Source: Paenibacillus sp. FSL K6-3182 (lineage in GTDB: Bacteria > Bacillota > Bacilli > Paenibacillales > Paenibacillaceae). Taken from it: a stretch of 64,000 nucleotides of DNA. A program made the position numbers and the translations under genes. The stretch spans positions 572,001 to 636,000 of the forward strand of contig NZ_CP150265.1 in the NCBI RefSeq assembly GCF_037976325.1, read 5' to 3'. The notes under the pieces were generated by a model. It was not told the origin of the DNA and searched no databases. It saw nothing but the letters and a program-made list of their open reading frames with translations. Of the stretch, positions 8,113-15,644 are shown piece by piece; positions within the stretch are counted from its first letter, which is position 1, and the number at the start of each line of letters is the position of its first letter.

Positions 8113-9618
8113 ATGGACATATTTAATTTGTTCTACCAATTCAATCAGTGCACTTCTGATCCTGATGCTGAAGTTGTAGTACTCTTACACGGTCTAGGTC
8201 TAAATGCTCGTGTGTGGGAGCCGCTAGCTGCTGTGCTAACTGAACGGTATCATGTTGTACGGTATGATTTGCGCGGGCATGGGGAGCGATCACATGACGG
8301 TTCTCAGTTAACATGGGAGCTGCTTTGCAATGATCTTGATGAAATTTTCCACTTATATAGCATAACGGATGCACATTTGGTCGGTCATGGACTTGGCGGT
8401 AATCTTGCTGCAAGGTATGGAATGAGCCGCCCGGAGCGAGTGAAGTCGTTTGTTCTTATTTCGACGATTGGGTTTTATCCTCCTGAGGCAATGGAGCGTT
8501 CGGTTGAGCTGCGCCGGAGCTATGCTGAGAACGGTGTGGCAGATGCACTGGCGGAGCAGATGGCTAGTTTAGTGACCTGTCTGCCTCAGGATAGGGAAGA
8601 GACAAGATGGGTAAAAGAGGCGTACTTGCAGTGCGACATGGATGTGTACTTTAAATTAATTGAGCTCTTTGCAGCCGAGAATCCTTTGGATGACTTATCC
8701 GCAATTAATAAGCCTTGCCTCGTTATGGCGGGGGACAAAGATACGATATATCCATCCTATATGTCGAAGATTACGGCGCAGTTTATTCCGAATGCGTTCT
8801 CGGTAACGGTGCCTGATGCAGCTAGCTTGGTGTTTATAGATAATCAGCCCTATGCTGCTCAGAAGATATTAGATTTCCTCTCCAACCCTTTAAGTGGCAC
8901 GGAGAGTACTCATGTCGGTGATCCGCTGCTTGGGTTAATGAGGATCGATGCGATTAAAATGTTTGGCGATGCCTATAAGAGTACTCCAAGCAAGGAAGTG
9001 CTGCTCGAGGTCAAGCTAATTGGGGCGTTTCGTGTATTTATTAATGGACAGGAAATACCGAGTGGCTGGCAGCAGCGTAATGCGAAGAGATTGCTTGTTT
9101 ATTTAATGTTTTACCCAAATCCGACCAGAGAACAGTTATGCGATGCGTTATGGCCACTTGCAGAGATTAGCAAAGCAAGTAATTTGCTGCGAGTTAGTCT
9201 TTCTCATTTAAAAGGATTGTTCGATTCGGCGGGGACGAATCCGATTGTTGCTAATCGCAGCCATGTTAAGCTGAACGCGGTTATAGCCTGTGACTTGCTG
9301 AAATGGATTCAGTCGCTTGAAGAGGCTCATATGGAGAAAAGAGCATTAAGGAAATTTATTCTTATTAAAGAATTGCTTGTCTATCCTGTAGAAGAAATGC
9401 TCGCAGGCTTGTACGATAACTGGGCGGTTCAGGAACGAAGCAGGCTGGAATACATGCTGCTGGGCCTTGTTGAGTCACTCGCGGATAGCTATAAAAAAGA
9501 TGGCGATTATGCAGCGGCTAGTCAAGTGATGAGAAGGATAAGCAATATGTATAGCGAGGAACTAAATGGTGATACCGTTCGTAATACGCATGCTCAGGGA
9601 GAGGTGAGGGACCATTAA
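8113..9618 (+). CDS. degenerate alpha/beta hydrolase fused to SARP/BTAD-type transcriptional regulator
   Basis: The 501-residue protein has two parts. Residues about 15-258 are an alpha/beta-hydrolase fold with the oxyanion segment LLHGLGLNARVW and the Asp motif AGDKD (D210). The nucleophile elbow, however, reads GHGLGG (91-96) instead of GHSxGG, so Ser is replaced by Gly93. The usual catalytic His region reads VPDAASLVF with no His. Residues about 298-370 form an OmpR-like winged helix of SARP type (LIGAFRVFINGQEIP, NAKRLLVYLMF, LCDALWP). A helical BTAD-like region follows (about 380-490). The likely role is a transcription activator that uses the inactive hydrolase fold to sense a ligand. 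The gene overlaps the next one (ATTAA). Confidence 0.8.
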   Translation: MDIFNLFYQFNQCTSDPDAEVVVLLHGLGLNARVWEPLAAVLTERYHVVRYDLRGHGERSHDGSQLTWELLCNDLDEIFHLYSITDAHLVGHGLGGNLAARYGMSRPERVKSFVLISTIGFYPPEAMERSVELRRSYAENGVADALAEQMASLVTCLPQDREETRWVKEAYLQCDMDVYFKLIELFAAENPLDDLSAINKPCLVMAGDKDTIYPSYMSKITAQFIPNAFSVTVPDAASLVFIDNQPYAAQKILDFLSNPLSGTESTHVGDPLLGLMRIDAIKMFGDAYKSTPSKEVLLEVKLIGAFRVFINGQEIPSGWQQRNAKRLLVYLMFYPNPTREQLCDALWPLAEISKASNLLRVSLSHLKGLFDSAGTNPIVANRSHVKLNAVIACDLLKWIQSLEEAHMEKRALRKFILIKELLVYPVEEMLAGLYDNWAVQERSRLEYMLLGLVESLADSYKKDGDYAAASQVMRRISNMYSEELNGDTVRNTHAQGEVRDH

Positions 9619-9853
9619 TAGAAATACTGTTCTACACAAAATAAAGCTAGAGCAGACGATTGAGCTGCTGCGGCAGGAAATGATCGATAAGCTATTAGTG
9701 TGCCAGTCTTATCAAGCTGATGAGGTGTTGGGAGCAAGCAGGGCGCTTGATCTTGTTCTTAATTGCTATGATTGCGTAAGATTTGAGAGAGGCTGCATGA
9801 ATGAGGAAAATTGTGCATCACTTACATTATTAGATGACGATAGCTCTATTTAA
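9614..9853 (+). CDS. Spo0E-like aspartyl-phosphate phosphatase, apparent ATT start
   Basis: The 79-residue product carries the Spo0E family pattern: IELLRQEMI, about 18 residues, then EVLGASRALDLVLNCY, matching the two-helix hairpin with the S-R/Q-x-L/M-D signature. Spo0E proteins dephosphorylate Spo0A~P and so delay sporulation. The open frame contains no ATG, GTG or TTG before the first motif. The only sensible initiator is ATT at 9614, preceded by GAGGTGAGG and overlapping the stop of the SARP fusion, which points to translational coupling. ATT starts are rare but known, as in infC. The tail after the motif (RFERGCMNEENC) is Cys-rich and not diagnostic. Confidence 0.72.
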   Translation: MNRNTVLHKIKLEQTIELLRQEMIDKLLVCQSYQADEVLGASRALDLVLNCYDCVRFERGCMNEENCASLTLLDDDSSI

Positions 9854-10264
9854 AAATACGTTTACGTTTATTTTGTTTGTATTTATACCAGTAGCTGCCG
9901 TTCTCATCCTTGAAAATCCGAATTCCAAACCATTTCAATGGCGTTGATAGCTCAGTAAACATTAAATAACTAGACATGTCTATCGCCCTCATTTCACTTC
10001 TTTTTAGTTATAATACCAAACTTTAGGCTTATTGACTATATTGAAATAGGACTTTTATATCATTTATATTGATAATTGATGGATTATATTTCTTTATTTC
10101 TCAGTTAAAAATTTCAGTGCCGCCGGCTGCTTCACTTTTGCGAGCAAGCCGTTTTTTGGCATGCCTAATTTAGCACTCCTATGCTCGCATTTTGTTTGAT
10201 TGTTTTTTTCAAGTATGATAGAGGGATAATAAATTGGAAGCTGGTTGCTTTACAGGAGGTGCAA
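9854..10264. other. intergenic region with a terminator
   Basis: This stretch between the Spo0E-like gene and the VanZ-like gene is AT-rich and shows no credible ORF. Apart from the terminator at 10134-10157 I see nothing I can name. The second half probably holds the promoter of the VanZ-like gene. Confidence 0.5.
10134..10157 (+). terminator. Rho-independent terminator
   Basis: CGGCTGCT pairs with AGC-A-AGCCG (one bulged A) and is followed by TTTTTT. It lies about 280 bases beyond the Spo0E-like stop and most likely ends that transcript. Confidence 0.6.
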
Positions 10265-10270
10265 TTGAAT

Positions 10271-10810
10271 ATGTATAGACCTGCTAGATGGAAGCCGACT
10301 ATTCTGTGGGGGCTATTATTAGTAGGGTGGCTCGGGCTTTTATTCCTATTTTCATCCCAAACCTATGAACAACAAAGTATTCAGCCGTTTTTGCGCAGTC
10401 ACTTTACATACGATCAGCTAGTTAGATGGCTGCCGGATGTTACCCTTACCTATCGAACGAGCATCGTTAATTCACATGATCGGCCTTATAGCTTTATCGA
10501 ATTTTTGTTTCGAAAGGGCGCACATTTGTTTGTGTATGCGACTTTTGCTGCGTTGATGTTTATGTTTCTGCGAGCATTGACCCGCGGACGCTGGTTCCTT
10601 TCCATTACACTTACACTGATGGTTGCTATTGCTGTCCCGGCTATGGATGAATGGAATCAATTAGGCTCTGACGAGCGTACGGGTAACGCGACTGATGTCG
10701 TTCTTGATTTTGTAGGTGGATGCGCGGGACTACTTATCTGCTTGTGTATTTTAGGATTGGTTAAGCTGTGGCGTTCAAGGTCACGGAATCGATCTCAATA
10801 CCGCTTGTAG
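10271..10810 (+). CDS. VanZ-like family membrane protein
   Basis: A 179-residue protein with four predicted transmembrane segments and the VanZ-like motifs RKGAHLFVYA, just before the second membrane helix, and DEWNQLGSDERTGNATDVVL, where acidic residues, Q, R and D are conserved in the family. VanZ gives low-level teicoplanin resistance in enterococci, but most chromosomal VanZ-like proteins have no known function. The start is ATG 10271 behind AGGAGGT (10254-10260). A TTG at 10265 in frame has closer spacing and is an alternative. The gene stands alone with an imperfect hairpin just after its stop (10812-10836). Confidence 0.8.
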   Translation: MYRPARWKPTILWGLLLVGWLGLLFLFSSQTYEQQSIQPFLRSHFTYDQLVRWLPDVTLTYRTSIVNSHDRPYSFIEFLFRKGAHLFVYATFAALMFMFLRALTRGRWFLSITLTLMVAIAVPAMDEWNQLGSDERTGNATDVVLDFVGGCAGLLICLCILGLVKLWRSRSRNRSQYRL

Positions 10811-11031
10811 GTGTATTCCTTTAATGAAGGAGTACATATGCAAAACAATGCTTAACCTATCGACATGCCACCTTAATAGCTGGCGTTCAATATTGATGAT
10901 AGAAGTTATTCTAATTAATCATTTTTAGCTTGCGGTCGGTGTGCGAAAATAGTTGCGGACAAAGCAGGCTGCTATCCATTATAATCGTCTTTGACATTAT
11001 ATAGATTCGGTAAATGTGGGGGAATTGCAGC

Positions 11032-12213
11032 TTGCAGCGCTATGAGGAATTAGATTCACTTAGGGGATTGGCGGCATTAGCCGTAATGATTGGTCATTTC
11101 TTATTGGTATTTGCACCAATTGCGCAAAATACGTCGGATCTCAGCTTTTTTGATTACCCGCTTAACCTGTTTAAATACACACCGCTGCATGCGATTTGGG
11201 GCGGTCATGAAGCGGTCATTATGTTTTTTCTGCTCAGCGGGTTTGTACTTTCCTTGCCGTTTTTCAGCAACCGCCAGCAATCCTATTCAAAATATGTAAT
11301 TAAGCGGATTTGCCGTATTTACATTCCTTTTCTCGTCGCATTACTGATCGCCATATTAATGAGGGAAATCGTCTATGTATCGAAGCTGACGAATTTGACG
11401 AGCTATTATAACAATCTGTGGGTGATCCCCCCTAATGTGTCCTCAATCATTCATCATTTGCTGTTTGTAGGAAACTACAATACGACGAGGTATGATCCGA
11501 TTTTGTGGACGCTCGTTCATGAAATGCGCATCTCGTTGTTGTTCCCGTTTATTATGTTCATCATTGTAAAAAGCAGCTGGAAGGTAGGGCTGCCGCTGGC
11601 ACTTGTCTTATCCATTGGTGCTGAAATTATGCTTGAAAATTTTGAAACGAAATATATGACGAACTTTGTGATTTCGCTGCATTATGCCTCTTTCTTCATT
11701 ATAGGGGCGCTGCTGGCCAAATATCAGAAAGAGCTGAAGTCAGCATTTTCACGGTTGCATGGTTGGCGGATCATGCTGATGCTGATTATCGGATTGTGCT
11801 TCTATTCGTTCAAATGGATCGGTTATGGCGAGGATTTCCATGACATGCTCATGCCGCACAGCGGTGATTGGATGACGGCTATCGGCGCTTCGATCTTTAT
11901 TATTACAGCGCTATCATCCGTTCGTTTATCGAGGCAGCTGCAGCGAAAGCCGTTATTGTTTTTGGGGAAAATCTCATACAGTCTCTATTTGTATCATATG
12001 ATTATCCTGCTGTCGCTCATCCATCTGCTGAATGGCGAGCTGGAAACAACGTTTATTGTGATACTCGCCTTTGTTGCTTCATTCGGAGCCGGGGCGCTAA
12101 GCTACTATTTCATAGAGCTGCCATCCATTCGGTTAGGCAAGTGGCTTACAGGCTGGGGCAAGAAGCAAAGTACAGCTGCTGTAAGCGGTAGTGATGTATC
12201 ATCCGGTGCTTGA
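11032..12213 (+). CDS. acyltransferase 3 family membrane protein
   Basis: A 393-residue polytopic protein of the OafA/YrhL-like acyltransferase 3 family. It begins with the family hallmark YEELDSLRGLAALAVMIGHF, whose R and H are conserved, and has about ten hydrophobic helices, RICRIYIPF after helix 2 and ISYSLYLYHM near the end. Such proteins transfer acyl (often acetyl) groups to extracytoplasmic sugars of peptidoglycan, teichoic acid or exopolysaccharide. I prefer TTG 11032, with GGGGGA (11018-11023) eight bases upstream. ATG 11014 would place that ribosome binding site inside the gene. The substrate cannot be inferred from the neighbours. Confidence 0.82.
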   Translation: MQRYEELDSLRGLAALAVMIGHFLLVFAPIAQNTSDLSFFDYPLNLFKYTPLHAIWGGHEAVIMFFLLSGFVLSLPFFSNRQQSYSKYVIKRICRIYIPFLVALLIAILMREIVYVSKLTNLTSYYNNLWVIPPNVSSIIHHLLFVGNYNTTRYDPILWTLVHEMRISLLFPFIMFIIVKSSWKVGLPLALVLSIGAEIMLENFETKYMTNFVISLHYASFFIIGALLAKYQKELKSAFSRLHGWRIMLMLIIGLCFYSFKWIGYGEDFHDMLMPHSGDWMTAIGASIFIITALSSVRLSRQLQRKPLLFLGKISYSLYLYHMIILLSLIHLLNGELETTFIVILAFVASFGAGALSYYFIELPSIRLGKWLTGWGKKQSTAAVSGSDVSSGA

Positions 12214-12228
12214 TCAATAGGGCTTTAG

Positions 12229-12266
12229 GAAGGAACGGTTCCCTTAGTGGGAGCCGTTCCTTTTTT
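12229..12266. terminator. terminator between convergent genes
   Basis: GGAACGGTTCCC and GGGAGCCGTTCC (one mismatch region) form a stem with a TTAGT loop, followed by TTTTTT. It ends the acyltransferase transcript and may act on the convergent AraC gene as well. Confidence 0.85.
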
Positions 12267-12347
12267 ATGAGCAAGCAGGCAAGTGGACTGATGTCGAAGG
12301 GAAAGTCTGATATTCGGTGTAATGTTTTGGCGGGAATGCCCCCATCC

Positions 12348-13232
12348 TTACCCATGAGAAAATCGTTGTCTATATTTGCGCGGCGATATGCTCTCGTATT
12401 TGGCAAAACAAGAGGTGAAATAGGCAGCGTGATTAAAGCCGACCTGTTCTCCAATTCGGGCGATAGGCAGATCCGTTTGAAGCAGCAGCAGCTTTGCTTG
12501 TTCAATCCGGAAACGCATGAGGTAATCGAATGGCGCGCAGCCAAACTCTTTCTGCATGCATCTTGCGATATAAACGGGATGAAAGTTAATGCTGTCTCCC
12601 AGCTCCTGCGCGGTTATGCTATCACGATAATGCTCTCGCAAATAGGAAGCTGCCTGCTCTGCGCACAAAATAGAGGGAGAAGGCCCATCGGCTTCCATCG
12701 ATGCGGATAAATGCTCGATAACCTCTTGGAATACAAGCTGCTGCTTCCATTTTACGCTGGGGATATGATCATTCATATTAAGCTGAACCAACTGGCGCAG
12801 CAGACTGTCCATCTTGGAGGGCTGCAGCAGTTTAGCAAACTGGGGAAGCTGTTTGGCAAAGGTTTGTGCCGTATAAATGTTGGTGTTGAGTATTCTAGAT
12901 TTGGAACTGTCAGGCGGTACCTCAGGCATGGATTGATCTGTTATACTCCACATCCCAGTCGTCTGAAAATGAATCCAGTAATAAGCGGTCTGCTCCTCGC
13001 ATGCACGCGTTGCGTAATGATGGGCATCCGGCCTGAGAATAAGCGCGTGCCCAGCGCTTACTTCATAATGCTGATCTTCTTCTCCCATGTATAAGCAGCC
13101 CCGCGTTACGACAAGCAAATCAAACACATTAATGTTGCATCTGCTTGGATGCTTGCGGCCAGAAGGGGCAACCGTATAACCCCCAATGATATAATGCGGA
13201 AGCGGTGGAATCGTCATATGAATGATGGTCAT
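12348..13232 (-). CDS. AraC family transcriptional regulator
   Basis: A 294-residue regulator. The N-terminal half is a cupin-like ligand domain (LILRPDAHHYATRACE, YWIHFQTTG). The C-terminal 100 residues carry the two helix-turn-helix motifs of AraC/XylS proteins (ITAQELGDSINFHPVYIARC and the ARIGEQVGFNHAAYFTSCF type ending SPRKYRQRF). It is divergent from the MATE transporter at 13395, with about 160 bases between them, so that transporter is the most likely target. The effector is unknown. Confidence 0.85.
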   Translation of the reverse strand: MTIIHMTIPPLPHYIIGGYTVAPSGRKHPSRCNINVFDLLVVTRGCLYMGEEDQHYEVSAGHALILRPDAHHYATRACEEQTAYYWIHFQTTGMWSITDQSMPEVPPDSSKSRILNTNIYTAQTFAKQLPQFAKLLQPSKMDSLLRQLVQLNMNDHIPSVKWKQQLVFQEVIEHLSASMEADGPSPSILCAEQAASYLREHYRDSITAQELGDSINFHPVYIARCMQKEFGCAPFDYLMRFRIEQAKLLLLQTDLPIARIGEQVGFNHAAYFTSCFAKYESISPRKYRQRFSHG

Positions 13233-13394
13233 GTTAGGATTTTCTCCTTCAAAAATTGAAGTTTGAATCGTTATAGTTTCAGTTGTAAAAGTGATACATC
13301 AAGCTCAGTATAGCATCTATAATTTGATATGACGATTGATGATATGACAACGGATATGGCCGCTATTAGGCAGCCGATGCAGGAGGACAACAGG

Positions 13395-14804
13395 ATGGCT
13401 TTATCTAACAAAAAGATTTCGCTCTGGATGCTGGCGTGGCCAATATTCATAGAGCTGTTTTTACAATTTTTGCTCGGTGCGGCGGACACGCTGATGGTGA
13501 GCCGGATATCGGATGATGCAGTAGCGGTAGTAGGCTTCTCTAACCAGCTGTTTCAAGCGTTGACGACTTTATTTATAACAGTCGCGAGTGGAGCGGGCAT
13601 ACTCATTGCACAAAAAATAGGCTCTAAAAATGGCGAGGATGCTCGCACAATCGCGATAATGGCGGTGAAAGTAAGTGCCATCATTGGGCTTTTGCTTAGC
13701 GGGCTGCTCATCCTCATTCCAGGCGAGATCGCTGCGGTGCTGCAGCTTCCAGAAAATTTGATTCCACTGGCAAAGACGTATATTTCGATAGTCGGCGGCG
13801 GAATGGTATTGATTGCATTGATGTCGGCGCTTAGCACATCGATTCGGAATACGGGAAATACAAAGGGACCTATGTATACAGCAATTGGTATGAACGTTGT
13901 GCATGTTTTTTTCAACTATGCGTTCATCTTCGGGGCATTCGGCTTTCCAAAATGGGGCTTGATGGGCGTAGCCATATCAACCGTGTTATGCCGCTTGCTC
14001 GCTACGATTGTGCTGTTCATCATGTTCCTTAGCTCTTTTGAACGTACGATTGCTCTTCGTGACTTTAATGTATTTAATCGTAAGCTGTTTGGCGAAATTC
14101 TTCGTATTGGATGGCCGCTTGGCGTGAATATGTCTTGCTGGGTGTTTACGCAGCTGCTTATTTTCACCTTTTTGGCTATTCTCGGCTCGAATGAGCTGGC
14201 GGCACGGACGTATATGAATACGTTGGAGTCCTTTTGCTTCATGCTTGGTTATTCGATTGCACTGGCAGTACAAATTCAGATTGCCCATCTATTTGGAGCA
14301 GGCAAGGTGAAAGAGGCGTACCATATCGCTTTCCGAGCGATGTGGATTGGACTTGCGGTGGTAACGGTTAACGCGTTTCTTATTTATTTGTTTGGCAAGC
14401 AGCTGCTAGGCATGTTTACTGAGAACAAAGAAATCGTAGCGCTAGGCGTGTCTCTGCTGGGGATGAATCTACTGCTGCAGCCGGGCAAAATGATCAATAT
14501 GGCGCTCGGCAATTCATTAAATGCGGTAGGCGATACCCGGTTTACGATGTGGACTTCGGTATTCTCGATGTGGCTGATTGCGACGGGATTAGCTTATTTT
14601 GTGGGAATTCAACTTGGCTGGGGCTTGATCGGGATATATGCCTGCATGATCTTAGATGAGTACATCCGCGGAATATTGTCTTTAATTCGCTGGAGAGGCC
14701 AAAAGTTTCTGCGCAGAGCAGAGCGGGATGAAGCCGAAGCGAAGCGAAGTGCAGAGAGCGGCATTAGTGGAAAAACACATAAACAAACCGCGCTGGATAT
14801 CTAA
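13395..14804 (+). CDS. MATE family multidrug efflux transporter
   Basis: A 469-residue membrane protein with twelve predicted helices and MatE repeats: the first begins MLAWPIFIELFLQFLLGAAD with MVSRISDDAVAVVGFSNQ, and the second begins LRIGWPLGVNMSCWV. MATE proteins export cationic compounds using an H+ or Na+ gradient. I chose ATG 13395 because AGGAGGA (13381-13387) sits at good spacing; an upstream ATG at 13329 has no ribosome binding site. It is divergent from an AraC regulator, which suggests inducible expression. The C-terminal tail is charged and cytoplasmic. Confidence 0.86.
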   Translation: MALSNKKISLWMLAWPIFIELFLQFLLGAADTLMVSRISDDAVAVVGFSNQLFQALTTLFITVASGAGILIAQKIGSKNGEDARTIAIMAVKVSAIIGLLLSGLLILIPGEIAAVLQLPENLIPLAKTYISIVGGGMVLIALMSALSTSIRNTGNTKGPMYTAIGMNVVHVFFNYAFIFGAFGFPKWGLMGVAISTVLCRLLATIVLFIMFLSSFERTIALRDFNVFNRKLFGEILRIGWPLGVNMSCWVFTQLLIFTFLAILGSNELAARTYMNTLESFCFMLGYSIALAVQIQIAHLFGAGKVKEAYHIAFRAMWIGLAVVTVNAFLIYLFGKQLLGMFTENKEIVALGVSLLGMNLLLQPGKMINMALGNSLNAVGDTRFTMWTSVFSMWLIATGLAYFVGIQLGWGLIGIYACMILDEYIRGILSLIRWRGQKFLRRAERDEAEAKRSAESGISGKTHKQTALDI

Positions 14805-14831
14805 TAAAAGCGTATAATAGAGGAAGGAATA

Positions 14832-14864
14832 GACAGCGGCTTCGCAAGTGAAGGCTGCTGTTTT
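14832..14864 (+). terminator. terminator or attenuator hairpin before the IF-3-like gene
   Basis: ACAGCGGCT pairs with GGCTGCTGT (with G-U pairs), then TTTT. It lies 28 bases after the MATE stop and 33 bases before the IF-3-like start. TATAAT at 14813-14818 sits just upstream, so the hairpin could be the MATE terminator or an attenuator at the 5' end of the IF-3-like mRNA. Confidence 0.55.
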
Positions 14865-14896
14865 CCGTATTCATGGCAAGGGAGCGATTAACGGAT

Positions 14897-15394
14897 ATGG
14901 CATCGATGGTTATTATGAATGAAAAAATACGCGCCTCCGAGGTGCACTTGACTGGTTTGCGAGGCGAGGATTTAGGCATTGTCTCGCGTGATGAAGCGCT
15001 GGCAAAAGCAAAGGAATTGAAAGTGGATTTGGTCTGCACCTCGCTTATGAGCAGCCCTCCGCCATGCAAGCTGGTAGCCAAAGGGCAAGCGAAGAAACAG
15101 GCTGACCAAGAGAAGCGCGGGGCAAAGGTAAAGGAGCAGCCTAGCAAAATAAAAGAGCTCCGCTTGACCGCGCATATAGAGGATCATGATTATGATACGA
15201 AGCTGCGGCAGGCAGCGAAGCTTCTTGGCTCAGGCAACGGCGTGCAGCTCGTTGTAAAAATTCAAGGCAAGGAAGGTCCCAAAGCGAAGGAGCTGCTGGA
15301 GCGTATGCTGAAGGATCTGGAGGGTAGCGGGAAGAAACAATCCGGTATACAAGTAAGCGGGAAGCAAGCAGCGGTGCAGGTGCTGCCTTTATAA
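14897..15394 (+). CDS. translation initiation factor IF-3 paralogue (divergent)
   Basis: The 165-residue protein aligns with IF-3 along its length: MNEKIRASEVHLTG, then LGIVSRDEALAKAKELKVDLV (IF3-N), a Lys-rich linker, and IKELRLTAHIEDHDYDTKLR (IF3-C). The normally near-invariant segment PPVC(R/K)IMDYGK is replaced by PPPCKLVAKGQAKK, and the tail differs. Canonical infC is followed by rpmI and rplT; neither is here, so this is a stand-alone second copy rather than the housekeeping factor. The start is uncertain: ATG 14897 has GGAG 12 bases upstream, while ATG 14906, 14915 and 14873 are alternatives. Its role, such as an alternative ribosome-binding or stress factor, is inference. Confidence 0.78.
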   Translation: MASMVIMNEKIRASEVHLTGLRGEDLGIVSRDEALAKAKELKVDLVCTSLMSSPPPCKLVAKGQAKKQADQEKRGAKVKEQPSKIKELRLTAHIEDHDYDTKLRQAAKLLGSGNGVQLVVKIQGKEGPKAKELLERMLKDLEGSGKKQSGIQVSGKQAAVQVLPL

Positions 15395-15644
15395 AGGTAT
15401 GTTGAAGGTGACAGGTAAGCAGCTATAAAGCCTTTCTGATGGCGGTGACAACAGGGGTTAACAGGAGGAGGCAACAGCTTTCTCCTAAAGCTGCATATAG
15501 GTTAGCTGATAGGGTGATTGATGTGAAGGCTTCTCGGTTTGCATCTATTTTCAAATATAAAATGTATGCGCTTACTCATTTGTGGTAGCTTAGTAAGTAG
15601 AATGGCAATCGTTCCATAATGATCATTAACGGGGTGAATCATTA

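Noticed and set aside
10838..10855. Five-codon ORF with a good Shine-Dalgarno after the VanZ-like gene
   Set aside because: Too short to call as a gene; noted only in connection with the mini-ORFs at 938 and 967.
12210..12710. 166-codon frame antisense to the AraC gene
   Set aside because: It begins in the terminator region and is the mirror of conserved AraC coding sequence.
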